This document shows, in pieces, positions 1 through 11,457 of a stretch of 41,805 nucleotides of DNA. The stretch covers positions 1 to 41,805 of the forward strand of contig NZ_JAGGOL010000100.1 in NCBI RefSeq assembly GCF_018614525.1. Direction: 5' to 3'. Position numbers and translations under genes: made by a program. Every line of letters begins with the position of its first letter. Position 1 is the stretch's first letter. Under the pieces are notes generated by a model that searched no databases, was not told the origin of the DNA, and saw nothing but the letters and a program-made list of their open reading frames with translations. This stretch comes from Streptomyces sp. ISL-11. GTDB lineage: Bacteria; Actinomycetota; Actinomycetes; Streptomycetales; Streptomycetaceae.

Positions 1-554
1 GGCGGGGGCAGCGGCGGGGGTGAGGCGGCGGCCTCGGCGCGGGCCCTGCGCGGCGGCACGGCCAGCTGGACGACGTCGGCGAGGGTGCCGGCGTACCGGT
101 CGGCGACGGCGCGGCACAGGCTCAGCAGCCCGGGGCCGAGCACCGGCTCCGGGGAGAGCACCTGGGCGATGGGCGCCAGCGGGCCGCGGTAGTCGCTCTC
201 CGCGAGCCGCTCGACGATGAAGCCGTTGTGCAGCTCCCCGCCCTCCCGGCGCCCTTTGGCCACGACCCGGGCACCGAAGCGCACCCGCACCCGGGCTCCG
301 GGACGCGCCTCGGCGTCCATGGCGGCGGGCACGGCGTAGTCGAAGTACTGGTCGAGGTGGATGAGCCCCTTGTCCACGAGCACCCGGGCCACGGGCAGCT
401 CCTCGGCGAGCGCCGCCCCCCGCCAGGTGCGCGGCTTGGCGCGGGGCACCTTGGCCTGGCGGACGGTCTCCCGTATGAGCGCGAGCTGCTCGGCCCCCTG
501 CGGTTCCCCCGCAGACGCCTCCCCCGACCCCGACCGCCCGTTCTCGCTGCTCAC
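1..554 (-). CDS. priA: Primosomal protein N' (PriA), N-terminal part only
   Basis: The reading frame runs off the window, leaving 184 residues of the N-terminus. The protein has the PriA 3'-end-binding domain character (LARVLVDKGLIHLDQYFDY-like segment, then GARVRVRFG and ELHNGFIVERL), the part that recognises the 3' end of the leading strand at stalled forks. The helicase and zinc-binding parts lie outside the window. Start taken as GTG at 554-552 behind a GGAG only two bases upstream, which is short, so the start is less certain than the identity. Actinobacterial PriA proteins often lack a functional helicase; that cannot be tested here. It lies downstream of metK but a strong hairpin separates the two. 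Confidence 0.85.
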   Translation of the reverse strand, partial: MSSENGRSGSGEASAGEPQGAEQLALIRETVRQAKVPRAKPRTWRGAALAEELPVARVLVDKGLIHLDQYFDYAVPAAMDAEARPGARVRVRFGARVVAKGRREGGELHNGFIVERLAESDYRGPLAPIAQVLSPEPVLGPGLLSLCRAVADRYAGTLADVVQLAVPPRRARAEAAASPPPLPP

Positions 555-631
555 GGCTCCAGTCTTAGCAGACCCCACTGACACCCCCACGGCCGACGGC
601 GATCCGGGCGGGCCCCGCCCCCGTACGCGCG

Positions 632-665
632 ACGGCCCCGAACCGTTTCTTCGGTTCGGGGCCGT
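632..665 (-). terminator. Strong hairpin terminator after metK
   Basis: A perfect 14-bp stem (arm ACGGCCCCGAACCG) with a six-base loop lies 28 bases beyond the metK stop and before the priA start. There is no long U-run, as is usual for Streptomyces terminators. It should separate metK and priA transcription at least partly. Confidence 0.8.
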
Positions 666-692
666 ACGTGGTGCTCAGTGGCGGTCGCGGGC

Positions 693-1901
693 CTACAGCC
701 CCGCGGCCTTCTTCAGGGCGTCCACGCGGTCCGTGCGCTCCCAGGTGAAGTCGGGGAGCTCGCGGCCGAAGTGGCCGTACGCCGCGGTCTGGGCGTAGAT
801 CGGGCGGAGCAGGTCGAGGTCACGGATGATCGCGGCCGGGCGGAGGTCGAAGACCTCGCCGATCGCGGTCTCGATCTTCTCGACGTCGACCGTGGCGGTG
901 CCGAAGGTCTCGACGAACAGACCCACCGGCTCGGCCTTGCCGATCGCGTAGGCGACCTGGACCTCGCAGCGGGTGGCCAGGCCCGCGGCGACCACGTTCT
1001 TCGCGACCCAGCGCATCGCGTACGCGGCCGAGCGGTCGACCTTGGACGGGTCCTTGCCGGAGAAGGCACCGCCGCCGTGGCGGGCCATGCCGCCGTAGGT
1101 GTCGATGATGATCTTGCGGCCGGTGAGGCCGGCGTCGCCCATCGGGCCGCCGATCTCGAAGCGGCCGGTCGGGTTCACCAGCAGGCGGTAGCCGTCGGTG
1201 TCGAGCTTGATGCCGTCCTCGACGAGCTCCTTGAGGACGTGCTCGACGACGAACTCGCGGATGTCGGGTGCCAGCAGCGAGTCGAGGTCGATGTCCGAGG
1301 CGTGCTGGGAGGAGACGACGACGGTGTCCAGGCGCACGGCCTTGTTGCCGTCGTACTCGATGGTGACCTGGGTCTTGCCGTCGGGGCGCAGGTACGGGAT
1401 GGTCCCGTTCTTGCGGACCTCCGACAGGCGGCGGGAGAGCCGGTGCGCCAGGTTGATCGGCAGCGGCATCAGCTCGGGGGTCTCGTCGCAGGCGTAGCCG
1501 AACATCAGGCCCTGGTCGCCGGCGCCCTGCTTGTCGAGCTCGTCCTCGTCGCCCTCGACGCGGCTCTCGTACGCGGTGTCGACGCCCTGCGCGATGTCGG
1601 GCGACTGTGCGCCGATGGACACCGACACGCCGCAGGAGGCGCCGTCGAAGCCCTTCTTGGACGAGTCGTAGCCGATTTCGAGGATCTTGTTGCGCACGAG
1701 CGTGGCGATCGGCGCGTAGGCCTTGGTCGTCACCTCACCGGCGACGTGCACCAGGCCGGTGGTGATGAGGGTCTCGACGGCGACGCGGGAGGTGGGGTCC
1801 TCCTGGAGCAGCGCGTCGAGAATGGTGTCGCTGATCTGGTCAGCGATCTTATCGGGGTGGCCCTCGGTGACAGACTCCGAGGTGAACAGGCGGCGGGACA
1901 C
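693..1901 (-). CDS. metK: S-adenosylmethionine synthetase
   Basis: 402 residues, the normal length. MetK joins methionine and ATP to make S-adenosylmethionine in the cytoplasm, the methyl donor of the cell and, in Streptomyces, a known influence on antibiotic production. Visible motifs: GHPDK near residues 14-18 (ATP and metal site), GAGDQG at 126-131 and the glycine-rich GGGAFSGKD loop. The GTG start at 1901-1899 has an AGGGAG ribosome binding site about five bases upstream; the open frame continues further upstream without family similarity. About 175 bases separate it from coaBC; a TAAACT hexamer around 1985-1990 on the minus strand is a possible -10 but has no good -35. Confidence 0.97.
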   Translation of the reverse strand: MSRRLFTSESVTEGHPDKIADQISDTILDALLQEDPTSRVAVETLITTGLVHVAGEVTTKAYAPIATLVRNKILEIGYDSSKKGFDGASCGVSVSIGAQSPDIAQGVDTAYESRVEGDEDELDKQGAGDQGLMFGYACDETPELMPLPINLAHRLSRRLSEVRKNGTIPYLRPDGKTQVTIEYDGNKAVRLDTVVVSSQHASDIDLDSLLAPDIREFVVEHVLKELVEDGIKLDTDGYRLLVNPTGRFEIGGPMGDAGLTGRKIIIDTYGGMARHGGGAFSGKDPSKVDRSAAYAMRWVAKNVVAAGLATRCEVQVAYAIGKAEPVGLFVETFGTATVDVEKIETAIGEVFDLRPAAIIRDLDLLRPIYAQTAAYGHFGRELPDFTWERTDRVDALKKAAGL

Positions 1902-2076
1902 ATCGCTCCCTGGGGTTGCAGCGGCTGCTGGCTGATCATTGACGGACCCGGTCGAGAGCTGCGCTCGACGCGAGTCCTGGGCCAGTTTATCCGGCGTTCG
2001 CGTGGTTGGGGCATCCGGTCCCGCATCAGTGGGCGGGTGACCTGCGACACTCGGCGCCCGAAAGTGCCCGGAAGCC

Positions 2077-3285
2077 TCAGGAGAGGCGGTCCGCCACAAG
2101 ATCCCAGACCGTGTCGGCGAGGGTCTCCTTCGGCCCGTACGGCACCGGGGTCTCCGAGCCGTCGGGGGCGAGCACGACCGCCTCGTTCTCCTCGGCGCCG
2201 AAGGTCTTGCGCTCCCCCACCTCATTGACGACGAGCAGGTCGCAGCCCTTGCGGGCGAGCTTGGCGCGGCCGTTGGCGAGGACGTCGTCGGTCTCGGCGG
2301 CGAAGCCCACCACGACCTGCCCGGGCCGGGGGCGGTCCGCCGAGAGTTCGGCGAGGACGTCCGGATTGCGCACCAGAGCGACCGGTTCCGGTTCCTGCCC
2401 GTCCCGCTTCTTGATCTTTCCGGTGGCGTAGGCGGCCGGCCGGAAGTCGGCGACGGCGGCCGCCATCACCACGGCGTCGGCGTCGGCGGCGGCCTTGAGC
2501 ACCGCCTCGCGCAGCTGGACGGCCGTGCCGACGCGCACCACGTCGGCGCCGGCGGGGTCGGGCAGCTCGCTGTTGGCGGCGACGAGCGTGACCCGGGCGC
2601 CGCGGGCGACAGCCGTACGGGCCAGGGCGTAGCCCTGCTTGCCCGAGGAGCGGTTGCCGAGGAAGCGGACGGGGTCCAGGGGCTCGCGGGTGCCGCCGGC
2701 GCTGATGACGACGTGGCGGCCGGAGAGGTCGGCGGGCATGCCCTCGGGGCCGCGGGCCAGCACCCGGCGGCAGACCTCGAAGATCTCCGCCGGCTCCGGG
2801 AGCCGCCCCTTGCCGGTGTCGACGCCCGTGAGGCGGCCCACCGCGGGCTCGATGACGACCGCACCGCGGCGGCGCAGGGTCGCCACGTTCTCCTGGGTGG
2901 CCGGGTGCTCCCACATCTCGGTGTGCATGGCGGGCGCGAAGACGACCGGGCAGCGGGCGGTGAGGAGCGTATTGGTCAGCAGGTCGTCGGCGAGGCCGTG
3001 GGCGGCCTTGGCCAGCATGTCGGCGGTGGCGGGCGCGACGACGACGAGGTCGGCCTCTTGCCCGATGCGCACGTGCGGCACCTCGTGGACGGAGTCCCAC
3101 ACCTGGGTGGCGGCGGGGTGGCCGGAGAGCGCGGACCAGGTCGCCTCGCCGACGAAGTGCAGCGACGCCGCGGTGGGTACGACCCGTACGTCGTGGCCCG
3201 ACTCGGTGAGGCGGCGCAGCAGCTCGCACGCCTTGTAGGCGGCGATCCCGCCGCTGACCCCCAGGACGACCTTGGGCTTGTCCAT
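2077..3285 (-). CDS. coaBC: Bifunctional phosphopantothenoylcysteine synthetase/decarboxylase
   Basis: 402 residues. CoaBC couples cysteine to 4'-phosphopantothenate using CTP (CoaB) and decarboxylates the product with FMN (CoaC), two steps of coenzyme A synthesis. The N-terminal CoaC half shows SGGIAAYKA at 11-19, the likely catalytic His71 in PHVRI, and PAMHTEMW at 118-125, where the classic PxMNxxMW motif has His for Asn; I believe this is common in actinobacteria. The C-terminal CoaB half begins near residue 191 with ISAGGTREPLDPVRFL and NRSSGKQG, and has the KIKK lysines. ATG at 3285 follows a GAGAGG site; an in-frame upstream extension lacks similarity. It sits downstream of rpoZ, beyond a strong terminator. 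Confidence 0.96.
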   Translation of the reverse strand: MDKPKVVLGVSGGIAAYKACELLRRLTESGHDVRVVPTAASLHFVGEATWSALSGHPAATQVWDSVHEVPHVRIGQEADLVVVAPATADMLAKAAHGLADDLLTNTLLTARCPVVFAPAMHTEMWEHPATQENVATLRRRGAVVIEPAVGRLTGVDTGKGRLPEPAEIFEVCRRVLARGPEGMPADLSGRHVVISAGGTREPLDPVRFLGNRSSGKQGYALARTAVARGARVTLVAANSELPDPAGADVVRVGTAVQLREAVLKAAADADAVVMAAAVADFRPAAYATGKIKKRDGQEPEPVALVRNPDVLAELSADRPRPGQVVVGFAAETDDVLANGRAKLARKGCDLLVVNEVGERKTFGAEENEAVVLAPDGSETPVPYGPKETLADTVWDLVADRLS

Positions 3286-3344
3286 CGCTTGGCCTCTCCC
3301 CGCGCTCTCGCACACTTCGTGGGTTGCTACGTACCCATGACACA

Positions 3345-3379
3345 CCAAGGGCCCGGCAGCTGTGCTGCCGGGCCCTTGG
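3345..3379 (-). terminator. Hairpin terminator after rpoZ
   Basis: A perfect 16-bp stem (arm CCAAGGGCCCGGCAGC) with a TGT loop begins 19 bases after the rpoZ stop. It should end the gmk-rpoZ transcript before coaBC. Confidence 0.85.
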
Positions 3380-3398
3380 TGACGTTTGTTACCGCCGC

Positions 3399-3671
3399 TT
3401 ACTGCGCCGGGGCCTCGATGGCCTCGGAGGTCAGCAGGCCGGCGTTGATCTCGCGCAGCGCGATGGACAGCGGCTTCTCGTGGACGTGGGTGTCCACCAG
3501 GGGGCCGACGTACTCCAGCAGGCCCTCGCCGAGCTGCGAGTAGTACGCGTTGATCTGACGCGCGCGCTTGGCGGCGTAGATCACCAGGCTGTACTTCGAG
3601 TCGGTTGCCTCGAGCAGCTCATCAATCGGCGGGTTGATGATGCCCTCGGGCGCGGTGATGGAAGAGGACAC
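3399..3671 (-). CDS. rpoZ: RNA polymerase omega subunit
   Basis: 90 residues, typical for actinobacterial omega. The subunit helps assemble beta' into RNA polymerase and, in many bacteria, forms part of a ppGpp site. Recognisable segments are INPPIDELLEATDSKYSLV and AKRARQINAYYSQL, followed by an actinobacterial C-terminal extension. GTG start at 3671 with GGAAGG upstream. It follows gmk by 33 bases and is probably cotranscribed with it, the same gmk-rpoZ pairing seen in many bacteria. A bifunctional rel gene is at the far end of the window. Confidence 0.96.
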   Translation of the reverse strand: MSSSITAPEGIINPPIDELLEATDSKYSLVIYAAKRARQINAYYSQLGEGLLEYVGPLVDTHVHEKPLSIALREINAGLLTSEAIEAPAQ

Positions 3672-3704
3672 TCTCTGCCTTCCGAAGGGGGTGAAGAAAG
3701 ATGG

Positions 3705-4295
3705 TCAACGGAGCAAGGCTAGCAGTTCGCGGGCGACGTCCTCGACGGAGGTGTTGACGAGCGTCACATCGAACTCCGACTCGGCGGCCAGTTCGACCTT
3801 GGCGGCCGCCAGCCGGCGCTCGATGACCTCGGGCGACTCCGTGCCGCGGCCGGTGAGCCTGCGGACCAGTTCCTCCCAGCTCGGCGGCGCGAGGAAGACC
3901 AGCTGGGCGTCCGGCATGGTCTCGCGGACCTGCCGGGCGCCCTGCAGGTCGATCTCCAGCAGGACGGGCTCACCCGCCTCCAGGCGGTCGAGGACCGCCT
4001 GGCGCGGAGTGCCGTAGCGGTTGCCGGCGAACTCGGCCCACTCCAGCAGCTCACCATTGGCGACGAGCTTGTCGAACTCACCGTCGTCCACGAAGAAATA
4101 CTGGACGCCCTCCCGCTCGCCGGGGCGCGGCTTGCGGGTGGTGCAGGAGACCGACAGCCACACCTCGGGGTGGGCCTTGCGCATATGGGCGACGACCGTG
4201 CTCTTACCGACCCCGGAGGGGCCGGAGAGCACGGTCAGCCGCGGTTGTCCGGCCGGGGGGACGGGGGACGTCCCCCGGGAGACTGCAGTACTCAT
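3705..4295 (-). CDS. gmk: Guanylate kinase
   Basis: 196 residues. Gmk phosphorylates GMP to GDP with ATP. The P-loop GPSGVGKS is at 25-32, followed by the GMP-binding segment SCTTRKPRPGE and the YFFVDDGEF region. The N-terminus carries about 18 extra residues before the core, encoded by a very GC-rich stretch that includes a perfect 16-bp DNA palindrome at 4262-4277. ATG at 4295. The sIHF gene is immediately upstream with a hairpin in the 38-base gap; rpoZ follows. Confidence 0.96.
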   Translation of the reverse strand: MSTAVSRGTSPVPPAGQPRLTVLSGPSGVGKSTVVAHMRKAHPEVWLSVSCTTRKPRPGEREGVQYFFVDDGEFDKLVANGELLEWAEFAGNRYGTPRQAVLDRLEAGEPVLLEIDLQGARQVRETMPDAQLVFLAPPSWEELVRRLTGRGTESPEVIERRLAAAKVELAAESEFDVTLVNTSVEDVARELLALLR

Positions 4296-4310
4296 GCAGC
4301 GATTATCCCG

Positions 4311-4332
4311 GTTCCCAGGAGTGCCTGGGAAC
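4311..4332 (-). terminator. Short hairpin between sIHF gene and gmk
   Basis: GTTCCCAGG pairs perfectly with CCTGGGAAC around a four-base loop, one base after the sIHF stop. No U-run follows, so it could be a partial terminator or an RNA-stability element setting different levels of sIHF and gmk mRNA. Confidence 0.55.
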
Positions 4333-4333
4333 G

Positions 4334-4657
4334 TCAGGCGGCCTTGCCTCCGAACTCACGCTCCAAAGAGGCGATCTGGTTGGAGCCGAGTCCGCGCACC
4401 CGGCGGCTCTCGGAGATCCCGAGCCTCTCCATGATCTGCTTGGCGCGGACCTTGCCCACACCCGGAAGGCTCTCCAGGAGTGCGCTGACCTTCATCTTGC
4501 CGATGACTTCATTCTTCTGGCCCTGCTCGATGACCTCGTGCAGCGAGGCGCCGGAGTGCTTGAGCCGATTCTTGACCTCGGCGCGCTCCCGGCGAGCCGC
4601 GGCGGCCTTTTCGAGCGCGGCTGCGCGCTGTTCAGGGGTAAGGGGCGGAAGAGCCAC
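4334..4657 (-). CDS. sihF: Actinobacterial integration host factor sIHF (MihF family)
   Basis: 107 residues, the length of Streptomyces sIHF. It is a nucleoid-associated DNA-binding protein, unrelated in sequence to enterobacterial IHF, that affects supercoiling, sporulation and secondary metabolism. The sequence has the long basic N-terminal helix (RAAALEKAAAARRERAEVK) and a C-terminal helix-two-turn-helix-like region (LLESLPGVGKVRAKQIMERL, then GLGSNQIASLEREFG). GTG start at 4657 with GAGGTG upstream. A good sigma-70-type promoter lies about 45-75 bases upstream. It is a monocistron or leads into gmk through a hairpin. Confidence 0.95.
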   Translation of the reverse strand: MALPPLTPEQRAAALEKAAAARRERAEVKNRLKHSGASLHEVIEQGQKNEVIGKMKVSALLESLPGVGKVRAKQIMERLGISESRRVRGLGSNQIASLEREFGGKAA

Positions 4658-4705
4658 GCCTACGTCACCTCGGATATCGAACTGTCGGATAACGGACCGG
4701 TGAGG

Positions 4706-4734
4706 AACCTAGTCGGACCACACCTTGGGAGCAA
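4706..4734 (-). promoter_or_regulatory. Predicted promoter of the sIHF gene
   Basis: On the minus strand, TTGCTC (4734-4729) and TAGGTT (4711-4706) are separated by exactly 17 bases, a good match to vegetative Streptomyces promoters. Transcription would start near 4699, giving a leader of about 42 bases. Confidence 0.6.
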
Positions 4735-4808
4735 CGAGCAACGCGCTTGCACGTTCGCTCTCGTCGGAGACTAGCGGCCGATCCCGCTCCAGTCAGCGAG
4801 AACAGACG

Positions 4809-4844
4809 AAAAGTCCTGGTCAGACTCGCTCGACCGGGACTTTT
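4809..4844 (-). terminator. Terminator of the pyrimidine operon
   Basis: AAAAGTCC and GGACTTTT arms extended by GGTC/GACC form a 13-bp stem (one wobble) with a ten-base loop. On the minus strand the stem ends in TTTT, so it looks like a true intrinsic terminator about 105 bases after the pyrF stop. Confidence 0.75.
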
Positions 4845-4871
4845 CCGGACATAAAGCCCGACAATTTTGTC

Positions 4872-4931
4872 TGATGTTGGCTGACGTTGGCCGACGTTGG
4901 CCGGAGTCTGCCGAGGTTGGCCGGGGTGAGC
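4872..4931. repeat. Ten-base-periodic direct repeat array
   Basis: Six consecutive decamers with a shared core: TGATGTTGGC, TGACGTTGGC, CGACGTTGGC, CGGAGTCTGC, CGAGGTTGGC, CGGGGTGAGC. The first three and the fifth are closest. The array lies between the pyrF stop and the pyr terminator, so it would be in the 3' untranslated part of the pyr mRNA, and also upstream of the sIHF gene. Confidence 0.7.
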
Positions 4932-4950
4932 CGGACCGACCGGAGGGGCC

Positions 4951-5817
4951 TCAGCGCACCGCCGGGCCGCTCGCGGCCACCGCTTCCCGCACCTCGTCCG
5001 CGAAACGGGCCGCGCTCTCGCGCAGCGCCGCCACGTCCGGGCCGTGCCGCAGGACGCCCCGGCTGACATTGGGGACGACGTCTCGGACGGCCGCGCCGAA
5101 GACCTTCGGCAGATCGGCGGCGGTCGCGCCCTGGGCGCCGATGCCGGGAGCGAGCAGCGGGCCGTTGATGGCCAGGTCGGCGCCGGCCGCGCCGAGCGTG
5201 TCGCCCAGCGTCGCGCCGACGACCGCGCCGTACGAGCCCATGGGCGCGGCGCCCGCGTTCTCGGCCCGGAGGTGCTCCAGCATCGTCGCCGCGACGCTCG
5301 CTCCCCCGGCCCGCACCGCGTGCTGCACCTCGGCGCCCTCGGGGTTCGAGGTGAGCGCGAGGACGAAGACGCCGGTGCCGCTCTCGCGCGCCAGGTCCAG
5401 GGCGGGGCGCAGCGAGCCGTAGCCGAGGTAGGGGCTGACGGTGACGGCGTCCGAGAACAGCGGCGAGGCCGGGTCGAGGTAGGTGGCGGCGTAGGCGGCC
5501 ATGGTGGAGCCGATGTCGCCGCGCTTGGCGTCCATCAGGACCAGCGCGCCGGCGTACCGGGAGTCGGCGACCGCCCGCTCCAGGACGGCGATGCCCCGGG
5601 AGCCGAACCGCTCGAAGAACGCGGACTGCGGCTTGAGGACGGCGACGCGGTCGGCGAGGGCATCGACGACCGTGCGCGTGAACCGCTCCAGGCCGCGGAT
5701 GTCGTCGGTGAGGTCCCAGTCGGCGAGCAGGGAGGCGTGCGGGTCGATGCCGACGCAGAGCGGGCCGCGCTCGTCCATGGCGCGGCGCAGGCGCGTGCCG
5801 AAGGCTTCGAGGGTCAT
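4951..5817 (-). CDS. pyrF: Orotidine 5'-phosphate decarboxylase
   Basis: 288 residues, the longer PyrF type typical of actinobacteria. It converts OMP to UMP, the last step of the pathway. The catalytic DxKxxD motif is MDAKRGDIGS with Asp96, Lys98 and Asp101; the N-terminal GIDPH (residues 23-27) holds the substrate-binding aspartate. The ATG at 5817 overlaps the pyrD stop by four bases (ATGA), so translation is coupled. It is the last gene of the pyr operon; its 3' UTR carries the decamer array and then a terminator. Confidence 0.96.
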   Translation of the reverse strand: MTLEAFGTRLRRAMDERGPLCVGIDPHASLLADWDLTDDIRGLERFTRTVVDALADRVAVLKPQSAFFERFGSRGIAVLERAVADSRYAGALVLMDAKRGDIGSTMAAYAATYLDPASPLFSDAVTVSPYLGYGSLRPALDLARESGTGVFVLALTSNPEGAEVQHAVRAGGASVAATMLEHLRAENAGAAPMGSYGAVVGATLGDTLGAAGADLAINGPLLAPGIGAQGATAADLPKVFGAAVRDVVPNVSRGVLRHGPDVAALRESAARFADEVREAVAASGPAVR

Positions 5818-6929
5818 GCGGTCACCTTCCGGTGCTCGGCGCCGACGGCTTCGGCGAGGGTGGCGTACGGGCTCGCGGCCAGCTTCTCGACGAGGCCCCG
5901 GTGGATCCGGCGGGCCCAGAAGGGGCCCTCGTAGATGAAGGCGCTGTAGCCCTGGACGAGCGTGGCGCCCGCGAGGATGCGCTCCCAGGCGTCGTCGGCG
6001 CTCTCGACGCCCCCGACGCCCACCAGGGTGATCCGGTCGCCCACGCGCGCGTACAGGCGGCTCAGGACCTCCAGGGAGCGGGCCTTGAGGGGAGCGCCGG
6101 ACAACCCGCCGGCGCCGATGGCCTCGACGGTGGCCTTGGGCGTCCGCAGGCCCAGCTCGTCGCGGGCGATGGTGGTGTTCGTCGCGATGATGCCGTCCAG
6201 GCCCAGCTCCACGGCGAGGTCGGCGACGGCGTCGACATCCTCGTCGGCCAGGTCGGGGGCGATCTTCACCAGCAGCGGCACGCGGCGGTCGGTGACCGTG
6301 CGGTCGGCCGCCTCGCGCACGGCGGTGAGCAGCGGGCGCAGCGCCTCGGTGGCCTGGAGGTTGCGCAGGCCGGGCGTGTTCGGGGAGGAGACGTTGACGA
6401 CGAGGTAGTCGGCGTGACCGGCCAGGCGCTCGGTGGAGGTGACGTAGTCGGCGACGGCCTCGTCCTCGGGGACGATCTTCGTCTTGCCGATGTTGACACC
6501 GACCGTCGTACGGAAGGCCGCCTTGCGGGCCGCCAGGCGCTCCGCCACGGCCGCGGAGCCGTCGTTGTTGAAGCCCATGCGGTTGACGAGCGCGCGGTCC
6601 GCCACGAGGCGGAAGAGGCGCTTCTTGGGGTTGCCGGGCTGCGGCTGCGCGGTGACCGTGCCGATCTCGACGTGGTCGAAGCCGAGCATGGTCATGCCGT
6701 CGATCGCGGTGGCGTTCTTGTCGAAGCCGGCGGCGAGGCCGAAGGGGCCGTGCATGCGCAGGCCGAACGCCTCGGTGCGCAGCGCCTTGTGGCGAGGGGC
6801 GAGGACGGCCGCGACGAAGGTGCGCAGCACGGGGATGCCCGCGGCGCGGCGGATCCACCTGAAGGCCAGGTGGTGGGCCCGCTCGGGGTCCATCCGCCGG
6901 AAGATCAGTCGGAAGAGGAGGGAGTACAT
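5814..6929 (-). CDS. pyrD: Dihydroorotate dehydrogenase, class 2 (quinone-dependent)
   Basis: 371 residues. PyrD oxidises dihydroorotate to orotate with FMN and passes electrons to menaquinone. The N-terminal helices (MYSLLFRLIFRRMDPERAHH onward) are the membrane-associating part that marks class 2; then GLAAGFDKNA, NRMGFNN and NVSSPNTPGLRNLQ, whose Ser is the class 2 catalytic base, and IGAGGLSGAPL for FMN phosphate. ATG at 6929 has only a weak GAAGG about ten or more bases upstream. A 16-bp hairpin separates it from carB. Confidence 0.96.
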   Translation of the reverse strand: MYSLLFRLIFRRMDPERAHHLAFRWIRRAAGIPVLRTFVAAVLAPRHKALRTEAFGLRMHGPFGLAAGFDKNATAIDGMTMLGFDHVEIGTVTAQPQPGNPKKRLFRLVADRALVNRMGFNNDGSAAVAERLAARKAAFRTTVGVNIGKTKIVPEDEAVADYVTSTERLAGHADYLVVNVSSPNTPGLRNLQATEALRPLLTAVREAADRTVTDRRVPLLVKIAPDLADEDVDAVADLAVELGLDGIIATNTTIARDELGLRTPKATVEAIGAGGLSGAPLKARSLEVLSRLYARVGDRITLVGVGGVESADDAWERILAGATLVQGYSAFIYEGPFWARRIHRGLVEKLAASPYATLAEAVGAEHRKVTA

Positions 6930-6971
6930 GCAGGGCCAGGCCTTCGTTGGGCGAGCGGGGTATCCGTCAGG

Positions 6972-7007
6972 TCCGCCCGCCCGCCCCTGGCGGGGCGGGC
7001 GGGCGGA
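6972..7007 (-). terminator. Very GC-rich hairpin between carB and pyrD
   Basis: A perfect 16-bp stem (arm TCCGCCCGCCCGCCCC) with a TGGC loop, starting 6 bases after the carB stop and 42 bases before the pyrD start. It is strong enough to end or pause transcription inside the pyr operon, or to protect the upstream mRNA from decay. No U-run follows. Confidence 0.65.
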
Positions 7008-7013
7008 AGAGGA

Positions 7014-10314
<3,301 letters not shown>

Positions 10315-10322
<8 letters not shown>

Positions 10323-11457
10323 GCTGGCCCTCCATCAGGGAGACGAAGCGATCGAACAGGTACGCGGCGTCGTGCGGGCCCGCTGCTGCTTCGGGGTGGT
10401 ACTGGACGCTGAATGCCGGCTGGTCGAGCAGTTGGAGCCCTTCCACCACGTTGTCATTGAGACAGACGTGGGAGACCTCCACCCGGCCGTAGGGCGTGTC
10501 GGTCGCGCTGTCGAGCGGTGCGTCGACGGCGAAGCCGTGGTTGTGCGCGGTGACCTCGACCTTGCCGGTCGTACGGTCCTGCACGGGCTGGTTGATGCCG
10601 CGGTGGCCGTACTTCAGCTTGTAGGTGCCGAAGCCGAGCGCGCGGCCGAGGATCTGGTTGCCGAAGCAGATGCCGAAGAGCGGGGTCTTCCGCTCCAGGA
10701 CACCACGCATCACGGAGACCGGGTGGTCGGCGGTGGCCGGGTCGCCGGGGCCGTTGGAGAAGAACACACCGTCGGGGGCGACGGCGTAGACGTCCTCCAG
10801 CGTGGCGGTGGCGGGCAGGACGTGCACCTCGATGCCGCGCTGGGCCATTCGGTGCGGAGTCATGCCCTTGATGCCGAGGTCGACCGCGGCGACGGTGAAC
10901 TTCTTCTCGCCGATCGCGGGGACGACGTAGCTCTCCTTGGTGGCGACCTCGGCCGCGAGGTCGGCGCCCTGCATCTCGGGGGCCTGGCGCACCTCGGCGA
11001 GCATCGTGCCCTCGTCGGGCAGGGCGTTGCCGGAGAAGATGCCGACCCGCATGGCCCCGCTCTCACGGAGGTGGCGGGTGAGGGCGCGGGTGTCGATGCC
11101 GCTGATGCCGACGACGCCCTGGGCGACGAGTTCCTCGTCGAGGGAGCGGCGCGAGCGCCAGTTCGAGGAGACCCGGGCGGGGTCGCGCACCACGTAACCG
11201 GCGACCCAGATGCGGCCGGACTCGGGGTCCTCGTCGTTGACGCCGGTGTTGCCGACGTGCGGGGCGGTCATGACGACCACCTGGCGGTGGTACGAGGGGT
11301 CGGTCAGGGTCTCCTGGTAGCCGGACATGCCGGTGTTGAAGACCGCCTCGCCGAAGGTCACCCCCACGGCCCCGTAGGCGCGGCCGCGGAAGGTCCGGCC
11401 GTCCTCCAGGACGAGTACGGCGGGAACCTTGGTGGCTCCCCGGGTGGAGGTCGTCAT
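10315..11457 (-). CDS. carA: Carbamoyl-phosphate synthase, small (glutaminase) subunit
   Basis: 380 residues. CarA hydrolyses glutamine and channels ammonia to CarB. The N-terminal half has VLEDGRTFRGRAYG and TGMSGYQETLTDPSY; the C-terminal class I glutamine amidotransferase has the nucleophile Cys in FGICFGNQILG and the His/Glu pair in VQYHPEAAAGP. ATG at 11457 overlaps the stop of the upstream membrane-protein gene by four bases, and its own stop overlaps carB by eight, so three genes are translationally coupled. Confidence 0.97.

Noticed and set aside
1902..2076. Possible SAM riboswitch upstream of metK (a TGGCCC string is present on the minus strand).
   Set aside because: The rest of the SAM-I or SAM-IV core is missing and I could not build the four-way junction; a single hexamer is not enough.
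4262..4277. A perfect 16-bp palindrome, CGGGGGACGTCCCCCG, in the gmk 5' coding region.
   Set aside because: It lies in a GC-rich, low-complexity part of the coding sequence with no other sign of regulation; could be chance.
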